Shown here piece by piece: positions 8,421-15,326 of a DNA stretch of 19,295 nucleotides. Within the stretch, counting starts at the first letter, position 1. Each line of letters begins with the position of its first letter. The stretch is from Deltaproteobacteria bacterium (GTDB taxonomy: Bacteria > Desulfobacterota > Desulfobacteria > Desulfobacterales > JAABPS01), in assembly GCA_019309685.1 (NCBI GenBank), contig JAFDFT010000008.1, positions 1-19,295 of the forward strand, written 5' to 3'. The notes under the pieces are model-generated. The model saw only the letters and a program-made list of their open reading frames with translations, did no database searches and was not told the DNA's origin. Both the position numbers and the translations under genes were made by a program.

Positions 8421-8448
8421 CTTTTCTCCCAATTAGTTGGGAGAAGAG
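8421..8448. other. Stable inverted repeat in the guaB-dnaE intergenic region
   Basis: TTCTCCCAA (8424-8432) and TTGGGAGAA (8437-8445) form a perfect 9-bp stem with a 4-nt loop. It extends to 12 pairs, one of them a wobble, in plus-strand RNA. No T-run follows on either strand, so it is not a standard intrinsic terminator. It lies upstream of the candidate dnaE promoter. Confidence 0.4.
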
Positions 8449-8477
8449 TTCCGGCGACTGGAACCGATCAGACACTT

Positions 8478-8609
8478 AATTCAAAAAGCAAATGCCGAAT
8501 ACTAAATATCGAACGCTGAATCACGAAGGTTTTTTATGTTTTTTTTATTTTTGTAAAGTATTCCTTCGACATTCGATATTCGGTGTTCATTACTCGATAT
8601 TTTTCAATT
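8478..8609. repeat. Dispersed inverted-repeat element built from 7-bp units, copy 1
   Basis: The left arm (8488-8529) reads as six consecutive degenerate heptamers of the form NCGAATN, ending in ACGAAGG. After a T-rich 33-base spacer, the right arm (8563-8597) reads as five heptamers of the complementary form NATTCGN. The outer ends are AATTCAAAAA on the left and, inverted, AATTGAAAAA on the right. A second copy with the same plan occurs at 16571-16710. Together with the 8270-8477 stretch (hairpin and candidate dnaE promoter) and 8610-8663, this accounts for the 394-base gap between guaB and dnaE; no gene is visible there. Confidence 0.8.
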
Positions 8610-8630
8610 AGATTTTTTGGAGGTGATACA

Positions 8631-8665
8631 AACTTTTTAGATTCAATTTTTTTGATCTAAAAGTT
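8631..8665 (-). terminator. AT-rich hairpin at the guaB stop codon (weak terminator candidate)
   Basis: On the plus strand AACTTTTTAGAT (8631-8642) pairs with ATCTAAAAGTT (8655-8665), with one bulged base, around a 12-base loop. It overlaps the last bases of guaB. The stem is poor in G and C and no U-tract follows, so efficient termination is doubtful. Confidence 0.25.
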
Positions 8666-10133
8666 AGTTCCATTCCAGCCTATAGTTCGGCGCTTCCTTT
8701 GTGATAATCACATCATGCACATGGCTTTCCCGCAGGCCTGAAGCACTTATCCTTATGAATCTGGCTTTTTCTCTTAACTCTTCTATGGTTCGGCACCCAA
8801 CATATCCCATTCCCGCTTTCAGTCCGCCAACCAGCTGAAAAATATTACTTGTCAGCGACCCCCTGTATGGGACCCTGCCCACGATACCTTCCGGAACCAG
8901 TTTGTCATCCTCGGTTTCTTCAGTCTGGTAATACCTGTCTTTACTCCCTTTTTTCATCGCCTCTGTTGAACCCATTCCTCTATAAACTTTGTAACTGCGA
9001 CCCTGATATAATATGGATTCACCGGGGCTTTCCTCTGTTCCGGCAAAAAGCCCTCCGATCATAACAACATGAGCGCCGGCTCCAATGGCTTTGGTAATAT
9101 CGCCTGAAAATTTAACACCCCCATCAGCAATTAAAGGTACACCGGTTTTACTCGATACCTGCCGGCAATTCATTATAGCCGTTATCTGGGGAATGCCGAT
9201 TCCGGCAACAACACGGGTTGTACAAATAGAACCTGGCCCGATGCCTATTTTAACACCGTCAACCCCTGCTTTAATCAAATCTTCCGACCCTTTCGCAGTA
9301 CCCACATTCCCTGCAATGAGTTCGATACCGGGAAAAGTGCTTTTTAATGTTTTCACTGCCTCAATAACATTTTTTGAATGCCCATGAGATGTATCGATTA
9401 AAATCACATCCGCGGCAACTTTTACCAGAGCCTCTGTTCTTTCTTCCATATCAGGCCCGACACCCACGGCAGCTCCAACCCTGAGCCGTCCCCTACTGTC
9501 CTTACAGGCATTCGGATATTTTTTTATCTTTTCAATATCTTTGATGGTTATAAGCCCCGCAAGCCGGCCTTTTTTATCCACAACCAGAAGTTTCTCAATC
9601 CTGTGTTTATGCAAAATTTTCTTGGATTCTTCCAGATCAATTCCTTCATGCACCGTGACAAGATTTTCTTTGGTCATGACCTCTGATACCTTTTTGCTCA
9701 GGTCCGTCTCAAACCGCAAATCCCTATTGGTAACAATTCCAACCAATTGATCTCCTTTTGTTACCGGAACACCTGAAATCTGATTCTTTTCCATAAGCGT
9801 TAACACTTCCTCAACCGGCTTGTCAGGATGGATAACAATAGGATCAATGATCATACCGCTTTCTGATTTTTTTACCTGCTCAACCTCTATCGCCTGGCTT
9901 TTAATGCTCATATTCCTATGGATAAAGCCAAGCCCGCCTTCCCTTGCCATACTGATGGAAGTGTGTGATTCCGTTACTGTATCCATCGCGGCACTAACAA
10001 TGGGAATGTTGAGCGAAATGTTTTTAGTTAACTGTGTACTGGTATTCACATCCTTTGGCAGTACATCCGAATAATTGGGAAGTAACAAAACATCGTCAAA
10101 AGAAAACGCTTCTTCAGGTGTCAACATAACCAT
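8664..10133 (-). CDS. guaB: Inosine-5'-monophosphate dehydrogenase
   Basis: GuaB oxidises IMP to XMP with NAD, the committed step of GTP synthesis in the cytosol. The 489-residue length is standard. FSFDDVLLLP opens the catalytic barrel, and SAAMDTVTE follows at 47-55. Two CBS domains are inserted at about 95-210. The substrate loop GIGPGSICTTR carries the catalytic Cys304. The mobile flap has Arg400-Tyr401, and EGIVGRVPYRG lies near 415. AGGAGG six bases before the ATG at 10133 picks that start over the internal ATG two codons on. The upstream leader holds an inverted repeat (10158-10181). No guaA follows; dnaE is next, after 394 bases. Confidence 0.98.
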   Translation of the reverse strand: MVMLTPEEAFSFDDVLLLPNYSDVLPKDVNTSTQLTKNISLNIPIVSAAMDTVTESHTSISMAREGGLGFIHRNMSIKSQAIEVEQVKKSESGMIIDPIVIHPDKPVEEVLTLMEKNQISGVPVTKGDQLVGIVTNRDLRFETDLSKKVSEVMTKENLVTVHEGIDLEESKKILHKHRIEKLLVVDKKGRLAGLITIKDIEKIKKYPNACKDSRGRLRVGAAVGVGPDMEERTEALVKVAADVILIDTSHGHSKNVIEAVKTLKSTFPGIELIAGNVGTAKGSEDLIKAGVDGVKIGIGPGSICTTRVVAGIGIPQITAIMNCRQVSSKTGVPLIADGGVKFSGDITKAIGAGAHVVMIGGLFAGTEESPGESILYQGRSYKVYRGMGSTEAMKKGSKDRYYQTEETEDDKLVPEGIVGRVPYRGSLTSNIFQLVGGLKAGMGYVGCRTIEELREKARFIRISASGLRESHVHDVIITKEAPNYRLEWN

Positions 10134-10157
10134 ACCCTGCCTCCTAAAAGGTTTGAT

Positions 10158-10181
10158 CTGATTGAAAAATAGGTCAATCAG
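10158..10181. promoter_or_regulatory. 8-bp inverted repeat in the guaB leader
   Basis: CTGATTGA and TCAATCAG, separated by 8 bases, form a perfect inverted repeat ending about 10 bases upstream of the AGGAGG ribosome site of guaB. It could be an operator or a 5' leader hairpin controlling guaB. No known riboswitch fold is apparent. Confidence 0.3.
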
Positions 10182-10248
10182 TCAATATAGGTTAAAATAT
10201 TAAATACTTATAAATAATATTTCCAGTGAAAGCTTAAATATCTTACTA

Positions 10249-10434
10249 TTATTCTTTTCCGGTTTTATATACACCAAAATTTGTGACACGTATAATAGTT
10301 TTATGATCTTTTTCAGCCATTTTTTTGGAATCCGAAATAGCAGATGGATGAACCTTTAGCAATCTTTTATTTGCCGCCTTGACAATATTATCCGGCATGT
10401 AATACAACGCCGAATAAAATGCTTTTCTTACCAT
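10249..10434 (-). CDS. Doubtful small ORF, 61 codons, between guaB and the yciO-like gene
   Basis: An open frame of 61 codons with an ATG at 10434. It encodes a basic, Lys-rich peptide ending IIRVTNFGVYKTGKE. No Shine-Dalgarno sequence precedes it and I recognise no family. It lies head-to-head with the yciO-like gene: its ATG directly adjoins the first possible (GTG) start of that gene. It is co-directional with guaB, 115 bases upstream. It may be a real small protein, part of the guaB leader, or chance. Confidence 0.25.
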   Translation of the reverse strand: MVRKAFYSALYYMPDNIVKAANKRLLKVHPSAISDSKKMAEKDHKTIIRVTNFGVYKTGKE

Positions 10435-10449
10435 GTGTCACAATATGTT

Positions 10450-11058
10450 ATGTTAATCAAAATCAGCCCTATAAATCCGCAGGAACGGCTAATCCAAAGA
10501 GTCGTTGAAACCCTTCAAAAAGGCGGTATCATCGCCTATCCAACGGATACGTATTATGGTATCGGCTGCGATATTCTAAATAAAAATGCCATTGATAAAA
10601 TTTACCATTTAAAAAAACGTCATAAAAGTAAACCATTTAGCTTTATCTGTTCAAACCTCAAAAACATCAGCCACTATGCTAAAGTATCGAATTACGCATA
10701 TAAGACAATGAAGCGGCTCCTGCCAGGGCCGTATACCTTCATTCTCGAAGGTTAAAAACTGGTACCTAAGATAATGCTCACCAAACGTAAAACAGCGGGA
10801 ATCCGAGTGCCGGATCACCTTATCTGCACCACGATCGTGGAAAAACTTGGCAATCCAGTTATCACCACAAGCGCAACGATGCCTGATGGTAAAATTATTC
10901 AGGATCCATCTCTTATCCATGACTTCTTCAGGCCGAATGTCGATATTGTCATTCATGGCGGATCCGTATCTGGAAGGCCGTCGAGCGTTATTAGTCTGAT
11001 AAGTGATATCCCTGAAGTCATTCGCGAAGGAGCGGGTGATGTGAGTATTTTTGAATAA
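10450..11058 (+). pseudogene. yciO: YciO/Sua5/YrdC-family gene interrupted by an in-frame TAA
   Basis: The frame reads through the family from start to end but holds one ochre codon at 10753-10755. Before it come INPQERLI, GGIIAYPTDTYYGIGCDI, KPFSFIC and LPGPYTFILEG; directly after it, in the same frame, come KLVPKIML, RKTAGIRVPDH, VITTSATMPDG, DIVIHGG, PSSVISL and VIREGAGDV. Both halves match E. coli YciO in order and spacing. The stop falls at the residue that is Thr in the E. coli GTKEVP stretch. YciO resembles threonylcarbamoyl-AMP synthase (TsaC/Sua5) of t6A tRNA modification, but its own role is uncertain. A start at GTG 10435 is also possible; neither has a ribosome site. The stop may be a genuine nonsense mutation or a sequencing error. 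It is the only plus-strand gene here. Confidence 0.85.
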
Positions 11059-11161
11059 AAAAGATGAGCACTTAAAAGCCTTCCGGTTCAGAAATAATCA
11101 GTTTTCCGTAAACCATTTAGGGACAATAACGATCAACGGACTTATTTGAAAAACCACTTAG

Positions 11162-11359
11162 AAATGCTGATTTTTGTTCGAGTTCAAGGAAGGCGATAAT
11201 TTTAACCACCCCGTACGATCCTCCTGACCTACGGGGCAGGCATCCATAATTTGAGTATTTCGAGGATTAATCCGCCAAAGTTCGGTGGCGGATTAAAATT
11301 TGAGCCCGCCCGAGGCGGATGTCTCACCTGACGCAGAAATTAGACAAAAAGGGGCATTT
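11162..11359. repeat. Hairpin-rich noncoding element with imperfect terminal inverted repeats
   Basis: This fills most of the 312-base gap between the yciO-like gene and sppA (11059-11370), which holds no visible gene. The ends AAATGCTGATTTTTGT (11162-11177) and ACAAAAAGGGGCATTT (11344-11359) are inverted copies with 13 of 16 matches. Inside are a 7-bp stem CCCCGTA/TACGGGG (11209-11236), an 11-bp stem TTAATCCGCCA/TGGCGGATTAA (11267-11296) and a CCGCC/GGCGG hairpin (11306-11318). AATTTGAG occurs twice (11248 and 11297), each followed by a CGAGG. The plan suggests a MITE-like dispersed repeat or a structured RNA. No transposase is nearby. A 12-bp palindrome CATTTATAAATG (11355-11366) lies at the sppA-proximal end. 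Confidence 0.5.
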
Positions 11360-11370
11360 ATAAATGGAAA

Positions 11371-12261
11371 CTAATTGGGGGAATACAAATATCCGCCATG
11401 CAGTCCGGGATTTATCGTATTGCTTATAAATTCACCTGCATAAGAATCAATCAAATATTTTATAAAAGGAACCTTCTCTTCTCTTGAATAAACTGTAAAA
11501 ATTTTCCCCTTAATACCGCCCAGACGTCCGGCCCACTCCACAGCGTCTTCCAGATTACCCAACCGATCCACCAGCCCCAGTGCTTTTGCACTTTCTCCTG
11601 ACAGAATCCTACCGTCAGCGATAGCCTCTACTTTGGACCGATCCATTTTCCTTCCTTCCACAATAGCAGATACAAATTGTTGATGAACCGTATCTACAAA
11701 ACCTTTGAGAAGATTTCGTTCCCTATTCGTCATTTCTCTTACCGGAGATCCGATATCTTTGAATTCACCGCTTTTAACAACAACCGGCACCAGCCCTATT
11801 TTATTCAATACTTCACGAAAATTTGTATAGCTCATAATCACGCCGATACTGCCGGTGATAGTACCGGGGTTCGCTACAATTCCATTTGAGCCGGCAGCGG
11901 CATAATACCCGCCAGAAGCCGCAATGGACCCTAGAGAAGCGACAACTTTTTTTGATTTTATGGTCTTTCTAATCTCACGGAAGATTTCCTGTGAAGGGCC
12001 CACACCGCCTCCAGGAGAGTCAATACGAAGAACAATCGCTTTTATTGAATCATCTTCACGAAACTGTTTAAGTGAATAAATAACATTCTTCGCGTCCGTA
12101 ATGACGCCCGAAATCTCAATAATACCAACTTTTTTATTAAAAACGATATTTGAACCTGTTGAGCCAAGGGTAACCAATAGTGAAATAATAGTGATTCCGC
12201 CCATCATAATTGCAGAAAAAGAAAGAAAGAAAAACAGGTAAGGGTGTCTGCGGGAAAACAT
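11371..12261 (-). CDS. sppA: Signal peptide peptidase SppA (short form)
   Basis: A membrane-anchored serine protease that degrades cleaved signal peptides in the cytoplasmic membrane. The 296-residue length matches the single-domain form found in Bacillus, about half the E. coli protein. One N-terminal membrane helix lies at about 6-32. The protease core has GVIEISGVI-like strands, IDSPGGGV, and AASGGYYAA with nucleophile Ser116. KSGEFKDIGSP supplies the general-base lysine, Lys168, by alignment with the Bacillus enzyme. A GTG at 12279 would extend the frame by six codons, but it overlaps the GGAGGT ribosome site, so the ATG at 12261 is chosen. It follows rpsA in the same direction after 144 bases. 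Confidence 0.95.
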   Translation of the reverse strand: MFSRRHPYLFFFLSFSAIMMGGITIISLLVTLGSTGSNIVFNKKVGIIEISGVITDAKNVIYSLKQFREDDSIKAIVLRIDSPGGGVGPSQEIFREIRKTIKSKKVVASLGSIAASGGYYAAAGSNGIVANPGTITGSIGVIMSYTNFREVLNKIGLVPVVVKSGEFKDIGSPVREMTNRERNLLKGFVDTVHQQFVSAIVEGRKMDRSKVEAIADGRILSGESAKALGLVDRLGNLEDAVEWAGRLGGIKGKIFTVYSREEKVPFIKYLIDSYAGEFISNTINPGLHGGYLYSPN

Positions 12262-12271
12262 TAGTAAAAGA

Positions 12272-12277
12272 ACCTCC
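12272..12277 (-). promoter_or_regulatory. Ribosome binding site that fixes the sppA start
   Basis: GGAGGT on the minus strand lies ten bases before the ATG at 12261. The alternative GTG at 12279 overlaps this site and so cannot be the main start. Confidence 0.75.
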
Positions 12278-12350
12278 ACGGGGGCAAGAAATTTCGATTT
12301 TATCGATACTCATTTATAATGAAAATCTAAAATTTCTTACCACCGCCAAC

Positions 12351-12380
12351 AAAATTTAATAAAAATGGATCTGAAGATCC
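12351..12380 (-). terminator. Weak intrinsic terminator candidate after rpsA
   Basis: In the rpsA direction, a short GGATC-TTCA-GATCC hairpin (12380-12367) is followed directly by ATTTTTATTAAATTTT, about 26 bases after the rpsA stop. The five-pair stem is short, but its position and T-rich tail fit a terminator or attenuator between rpsA and sppA. Confidence 0.4.
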
Positions 12381-12405
12381 TTATGGACTGCCAACCAACG
12401 ATTTA

Positions 12406-14436
12406 TTATTTTTCTTCGTCAGTCTCAGGATCATCGCCTTCACTGATTGCCTCATCACCTGGTACTTGATCTGCTTCTTCCTTTATCTCCACGTCTGAGT
12501 CTGCATCATCTTCTGTCGCACCTTTTGCCTGGCTCTCTCCCGCAGCGACTGTCTCTTCCGGAGGGGTATCTTCAGCAGTATCATCAGATGCTTCTATTGG
12601 CTCGCTCGCATTTTCAGATTCACTTAATTTTTCTTTAAGATTTTCTCTGAGGATTTCACCGAATGATGATGTCACGGATTTGTTATTATTCACATATTCG
12701 CTTAACAGTGCTTGTTCATCATCCATATCAAGCCGTTTTATTGAAAGGCCAATTCTTCTTTCGTTACTGTTCAAATTCATAACTTTGGCCGTGATTGGAT
12801 CTCCGGGATTGTATTTCTCTGAAGGTGACGTTACTTTTTCCTTGCCGGTGCTGATCTCAGAAATATGGATAAGGCCTTCGATGCCCTCTTCAAGTTCAAC
12901 AAAAATACCAAAATCGGTAAGATTTGTAATTGTACCTGTTATCTCCTTTCCGACTTCATAGCGTTCCGCTACTGTTTGCCAGGGATCTGTTTGCAGTTGT
13001 TTGATGCCAAGGGAAAATCGTTCCTGTTCTTTTTCAATATCAAGAACAATCGCCTGAACCACATCACCTTTTTTATAGATCTCAGAGGGATGTTTAATCC
13101 GCTTTGTCCATGAAATATCGGAAATATGCACCAAGCCGTCAATCCCTTCATCAATACCGACAAATAGTCCAAAATCGGTAATGTTTTTAACCTTACCTTC
13201 TATTGTTGTACCAACGGGATATTTTTCACTGATGACATCCCATGGATTCGGAACAACCTGTTTCATTCCCAGTGAAATCCGCCGGCTTTCAGGTTTAATT
13301 TCCAAAACAACCGTTTCAACCATTTCCCCTACAGAAACAACTTTGGAGGGATGACGAATTTTTCGGGTCCATGACATCTCAGAAATATGAATCAATCCTT
13401 CGATTCCTTCTTCTAATTCCACAAACGAGCCGTAATCCGTAAGGCTGACGACTTTCCCCGTTACCCGTGTGCCAACAGCATACGTTTCTGTTGCCACTGA
13501 CCATGGATCAGGGACAAGCTGCTTCATGCCAAGCGAAACTCTTTCATTTTCAATATCGAGCTTCAGTATCTTCACCTCTATTTCATCACCCACTGAGAAG
13601 AGTTCTGAAGGATGTTTCACTCTGCCCCATGAAATATCGGTAATATGTAGCAGTCCATCCACACCGCCAAGATCAACGAAAACTCCATACTCAGTAATAT
13701 TCTTAACAATCCCTTCCATGACCTTATCTTCATGAATCTCAGCCAGAGTATCCGCCCGTTGAGAATCTCTTTCATTTTCCAGGATCGCTCTCCTTGATAA
13801 AATAACATTACTGCGTTTTCGGTTATACTTTAAAATCTTAAATTCAAAGGTCTTTTCAACCATTTCATCAAGGTTGCGAATAGGGCGCAAATCCGCCTGT
13901 GATCCAGGCAAAAAGGCCTGGACACCGATATCAACTGAAAATCCGCCTTTTACACGCGCTGTGATGACACCTTCTACCGTACCATCGTCATCATAGGTTT
14001 TTCTGATCTCCTCCCACACCTTGACTTTTGTTGCTTTTTCCTTTGAAAGGACAACGCGTTCATCTTCATCATCCCAAGATTCAATCATGACATCAACGGT
14101 ATCACCGAGATCAGCTTTTATATTTCCCTCTTCATCTCTGAATTCGTTAATACGTATCTGTCCTTCTGATTTGTAACCGATGTCAACTAAAACATAATCT
14201 TTATCCACTGAAATAATAGATCCTGGGACAACTTCCCCCTCTTCAAAGCGTTTGAAGCTCTTTTCATAAAGATCCATCAGGTCTTCCATGGAGTCCTCAT
14301 TTTCCGGATCCTGCTGTGACTGTTCACTGCCTTCTTCTTCAGATTGAAGTTCTCCATCCTGATTCATGGCAGTTACACCAGTTAAATCATTTTGTTCAGA
14401 TTTCTCCGTTAAATCGCTTTTTTCTAAATCTTCCAT
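12406..14436 (-). CDS. rpsA: 30S ribosomal protein S1, six S1 domains
   Basis: S1 brings mRNA to the 30S subunit. The 676-residue protein has six OB-fold S1 repeats at about 67-134, 152-216, 237-304, 322-391, 409-478 and 496-566. The last four carry the typical GxxFVxLxxGxxGLxHxSxxS pattern and the linker KQ-PDPW. Repeats 1 and 2 diverge, as expected for the ribosome-binding half. An acidic, Gln-rich N-terminal extension of about 55 residues and an acidic tail of about 90 residues make it longer than the 557-residue E. coli protein. An upstream ATG at 14472 is in frame, but GAGGGGG (14454-14448) supports the ATG at 14436. It sits downstream of cmk, as in many proteobacteria. Confidence 0.95.
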   Translation of the reverse strand: MEDLEKSDLTEKSEQNDLTGVTAMNQDGELQSEEEGSEQSQQDPENEDSMEDLMDLYEKSFKRFEEGEVVPGSIISVDKDYVLVDIGYKSEGQIRINEFRDEEGNIKADLGDTVDVMIESWDDEDERVVLSKEKATKVKVWEEIRKTYDDDGTVEGVITARVKGGFSVDIGVQAFLPGSQADLRPIRNLDEMVEKTFEFKILKYNRKRSNVILSRRAILENERDSQRADTLAEIHEDKVMEGIVKNITEYGVFVDLGGVDGLLHITDISWGRVKHPSELFSVGDEIEVKILKLDIENERVSLGMKQLVPDPWSVATETYAVGTRVTGKVVSLTDYGSFVELEEGIEGLIHISEMSWTRKIRHPSKVVSVGEMVETVVLEIKPESRRISLGMKQVVPNPWDVISEKYPVGTTIEGKVKNITDFGLFVGIDEGIDGLVHISDISWTKRIKHPSEIYKKGDVVQAIVLDIEKEQERFSLGIKQLQTDPWQTVAERYEVGKEITGTITNLTDFGIFVELEEGIEGLIHISEISTGKEKVTSPSEKYNPGDPITAKVMNLNSNERRIGLSIKRLDMDDEQALLSEYVNNNKSVTSSFGEILRENLKEKLSESENASEPIEASDDTAEDTPPEETVAAGESQAKGATEDDADSDVEIKEEADQVPGDEAISEGDDPETDEEK

Positions 14437-14447
14437 TAAATTAAATT

Positions 14448-14454
14448 CCCCCTC
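14448..14454 (-). promoter_or_regulatory. Ribosome binding site deciding the rpsA start
   Basis: GAGGGGG lies eleven bases before the ATG at 14436. The in-frame ATG twelve codons upstream (14472) has no such site and would place this purine run inside the coding region. Confidence 0.65.
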
Positions 14455-14494
14455 ACCAGTTTTTTTATACATATATCAAGAGTATAACTTGGAA

Positions 14495-14522
14495 TTAATA
14501 TCATAATAATTAAAAAAAACAA
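14495..14522 (-). promoter_or_regulatory. Candidate promoter P1 of rpsA
   Basis: TTGTTT (14522-14517) and TATTAA (14500-14495) are separated by 16 bases on the minus strand, about 50 bases before the rpsA ribosome site. The tract is AT-rich, so this is only a candidate. Confidence 0.3.
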
Positions 14523-14575
14523 TATGTAATTTGAAAAATTATCCGAATAATCAATATATCTCTTCTCATAGCAAC

Positions 14576-14581
14576 ATTATA
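14576..14581 (-). promoter_or_regulatory. Candidate -10 box (P2) of rpsA
   Basis: A perfect TATAAT on the minus strand, 140 bases upstream of the rpsA start; the -35 region (ATGCTG) is poor. If used, it gives a leader of about 130 nt, which would leave room for the leader-based autoregulation known for S1 in enteric bacteria. Confidence 0.3.
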
Positions 14582-14639
14582 GCTTTCTATCATCACATCA
14601 GCATGAAAACCTAATTAAATCAAACGGCTATTAAAAAGT

Positions 14640-15308
14640 TTACCCAATCACTTTCGTTATATGACCAAACATCAGCTCGACAACATCATCAATGGCAAGA
14701 TCGGTTGAATCCACACGGATAGCGTCTGGAGCCGGTTTCAGCGGCGCCAGAGCCCTGGTGCTGTCATTTTCATCCCGTTGTCTGATATCTCGTTCAACAT
14801 CTTCCAAGGTCTGGGATGTTTTTCCCTCTAACTCCTTGTATCTCCTCAATGCTCGTGTTTTTACAGACGCGTCCAGAAAAAACTTCACGTCGGCTCCCGG
14901 GAAAACCACTGTACCCATATCGCGCCCTTCGAAAACAGCACCCTTTTCCCTGGCCATATCCTGTTGAATATTAAGGAGGCGCTTACGAACAATAGACTTT
15001 GCTGAAACAGCTGACGCAAGCATTGACATTTCCGGCGTTCGGATCTGATCCGTAATATCCTTACCATCTGATAAAAGCCGCGTTCCTTTTTCATTTAATA
15101 CAAACTTCAGGTTCAGCGATTTGCACATTTTTTCAAGGGCAGCGTCGTCATTATGATTTATACCTCGGTCTTTTACCTCAAGCGCGACACCTCTATAAAG
15201 CGCGCCTGTATCAATATATCGGTAACCCAAACGATCTGAAAGACGTTTGCTGGCGGTTGTTTTGCCTGCGCCTGCGGGTCCATCTATGGTAATTAGGAGC
15301 TTATGCAT
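14640..15308 (-). CDS. cmk: Cytidylate kinase
   Basis: Cmk phosphorylates CMP and dCMP with ATP in pyrimidine nucleotide recycling. The 222-residue length is normal. The P-loop GPAGAGKTT lies at 10-18, YIDTGALYRG follows as the CMP-binding start, GRDMGTVVFP is the family's GRD-GT motif, and RDENDSTR is the lid region. It begins 18 bases after the hisC stop in the same direction, implying an operon. No good Shine-Dalgarno precedes the ATG, which suggests coupling to hisC translation. rpsA follows after about 200 bases. Confidence 0.96.
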   Translation of the reverse strand: MHKLLITIDGPAGAGKTTASKRLSDRLGYRYIDTGALYRGVALEVKDRGINHNDDAALEKMCKSLNLKFVLNEKGTRLLSDGKDITDQIRTPEMSMLASAVSAKSIVRKRLLNIQQDMAREKGAVFEGRDMGTVVFPGADVKFFLDASVKTRALRRYKELEGKTSQTLEDVERDIRQRDENDSTRALAPLKPAPDAIRVDSTDLAIDDVVELMFGHITKVIG

Positions 15309-15326
15309 TTTAAAAAACAGTAAAAA

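Noticed and set aside
8488..8597. Heptamer arrays as a CRISPR or as a simple microsatellite
   Set aside because: The units are 7 bp without spacers, far too short for CRISPR. The two arms are inverted to each other and degenerate, which is not a simple slippage tract.
8619..8629. GGAGGTGATAC on the plus strand, a near-perfect anti-16S match suggesting a plus-strand gene start
   Set aside because: The possible start inside it runs into a stop after five codons, and no longer plus-strand frame begins at a usable distance. It is most likely coincidence.
10753..10755. TAA in the yciO-like gene as a recoded codon
   Set aside because: Known programmed recoding for selenocysteine and pyrrolysine uses UGA and UAG, not UAA, and other genes here stop at TAA normally.
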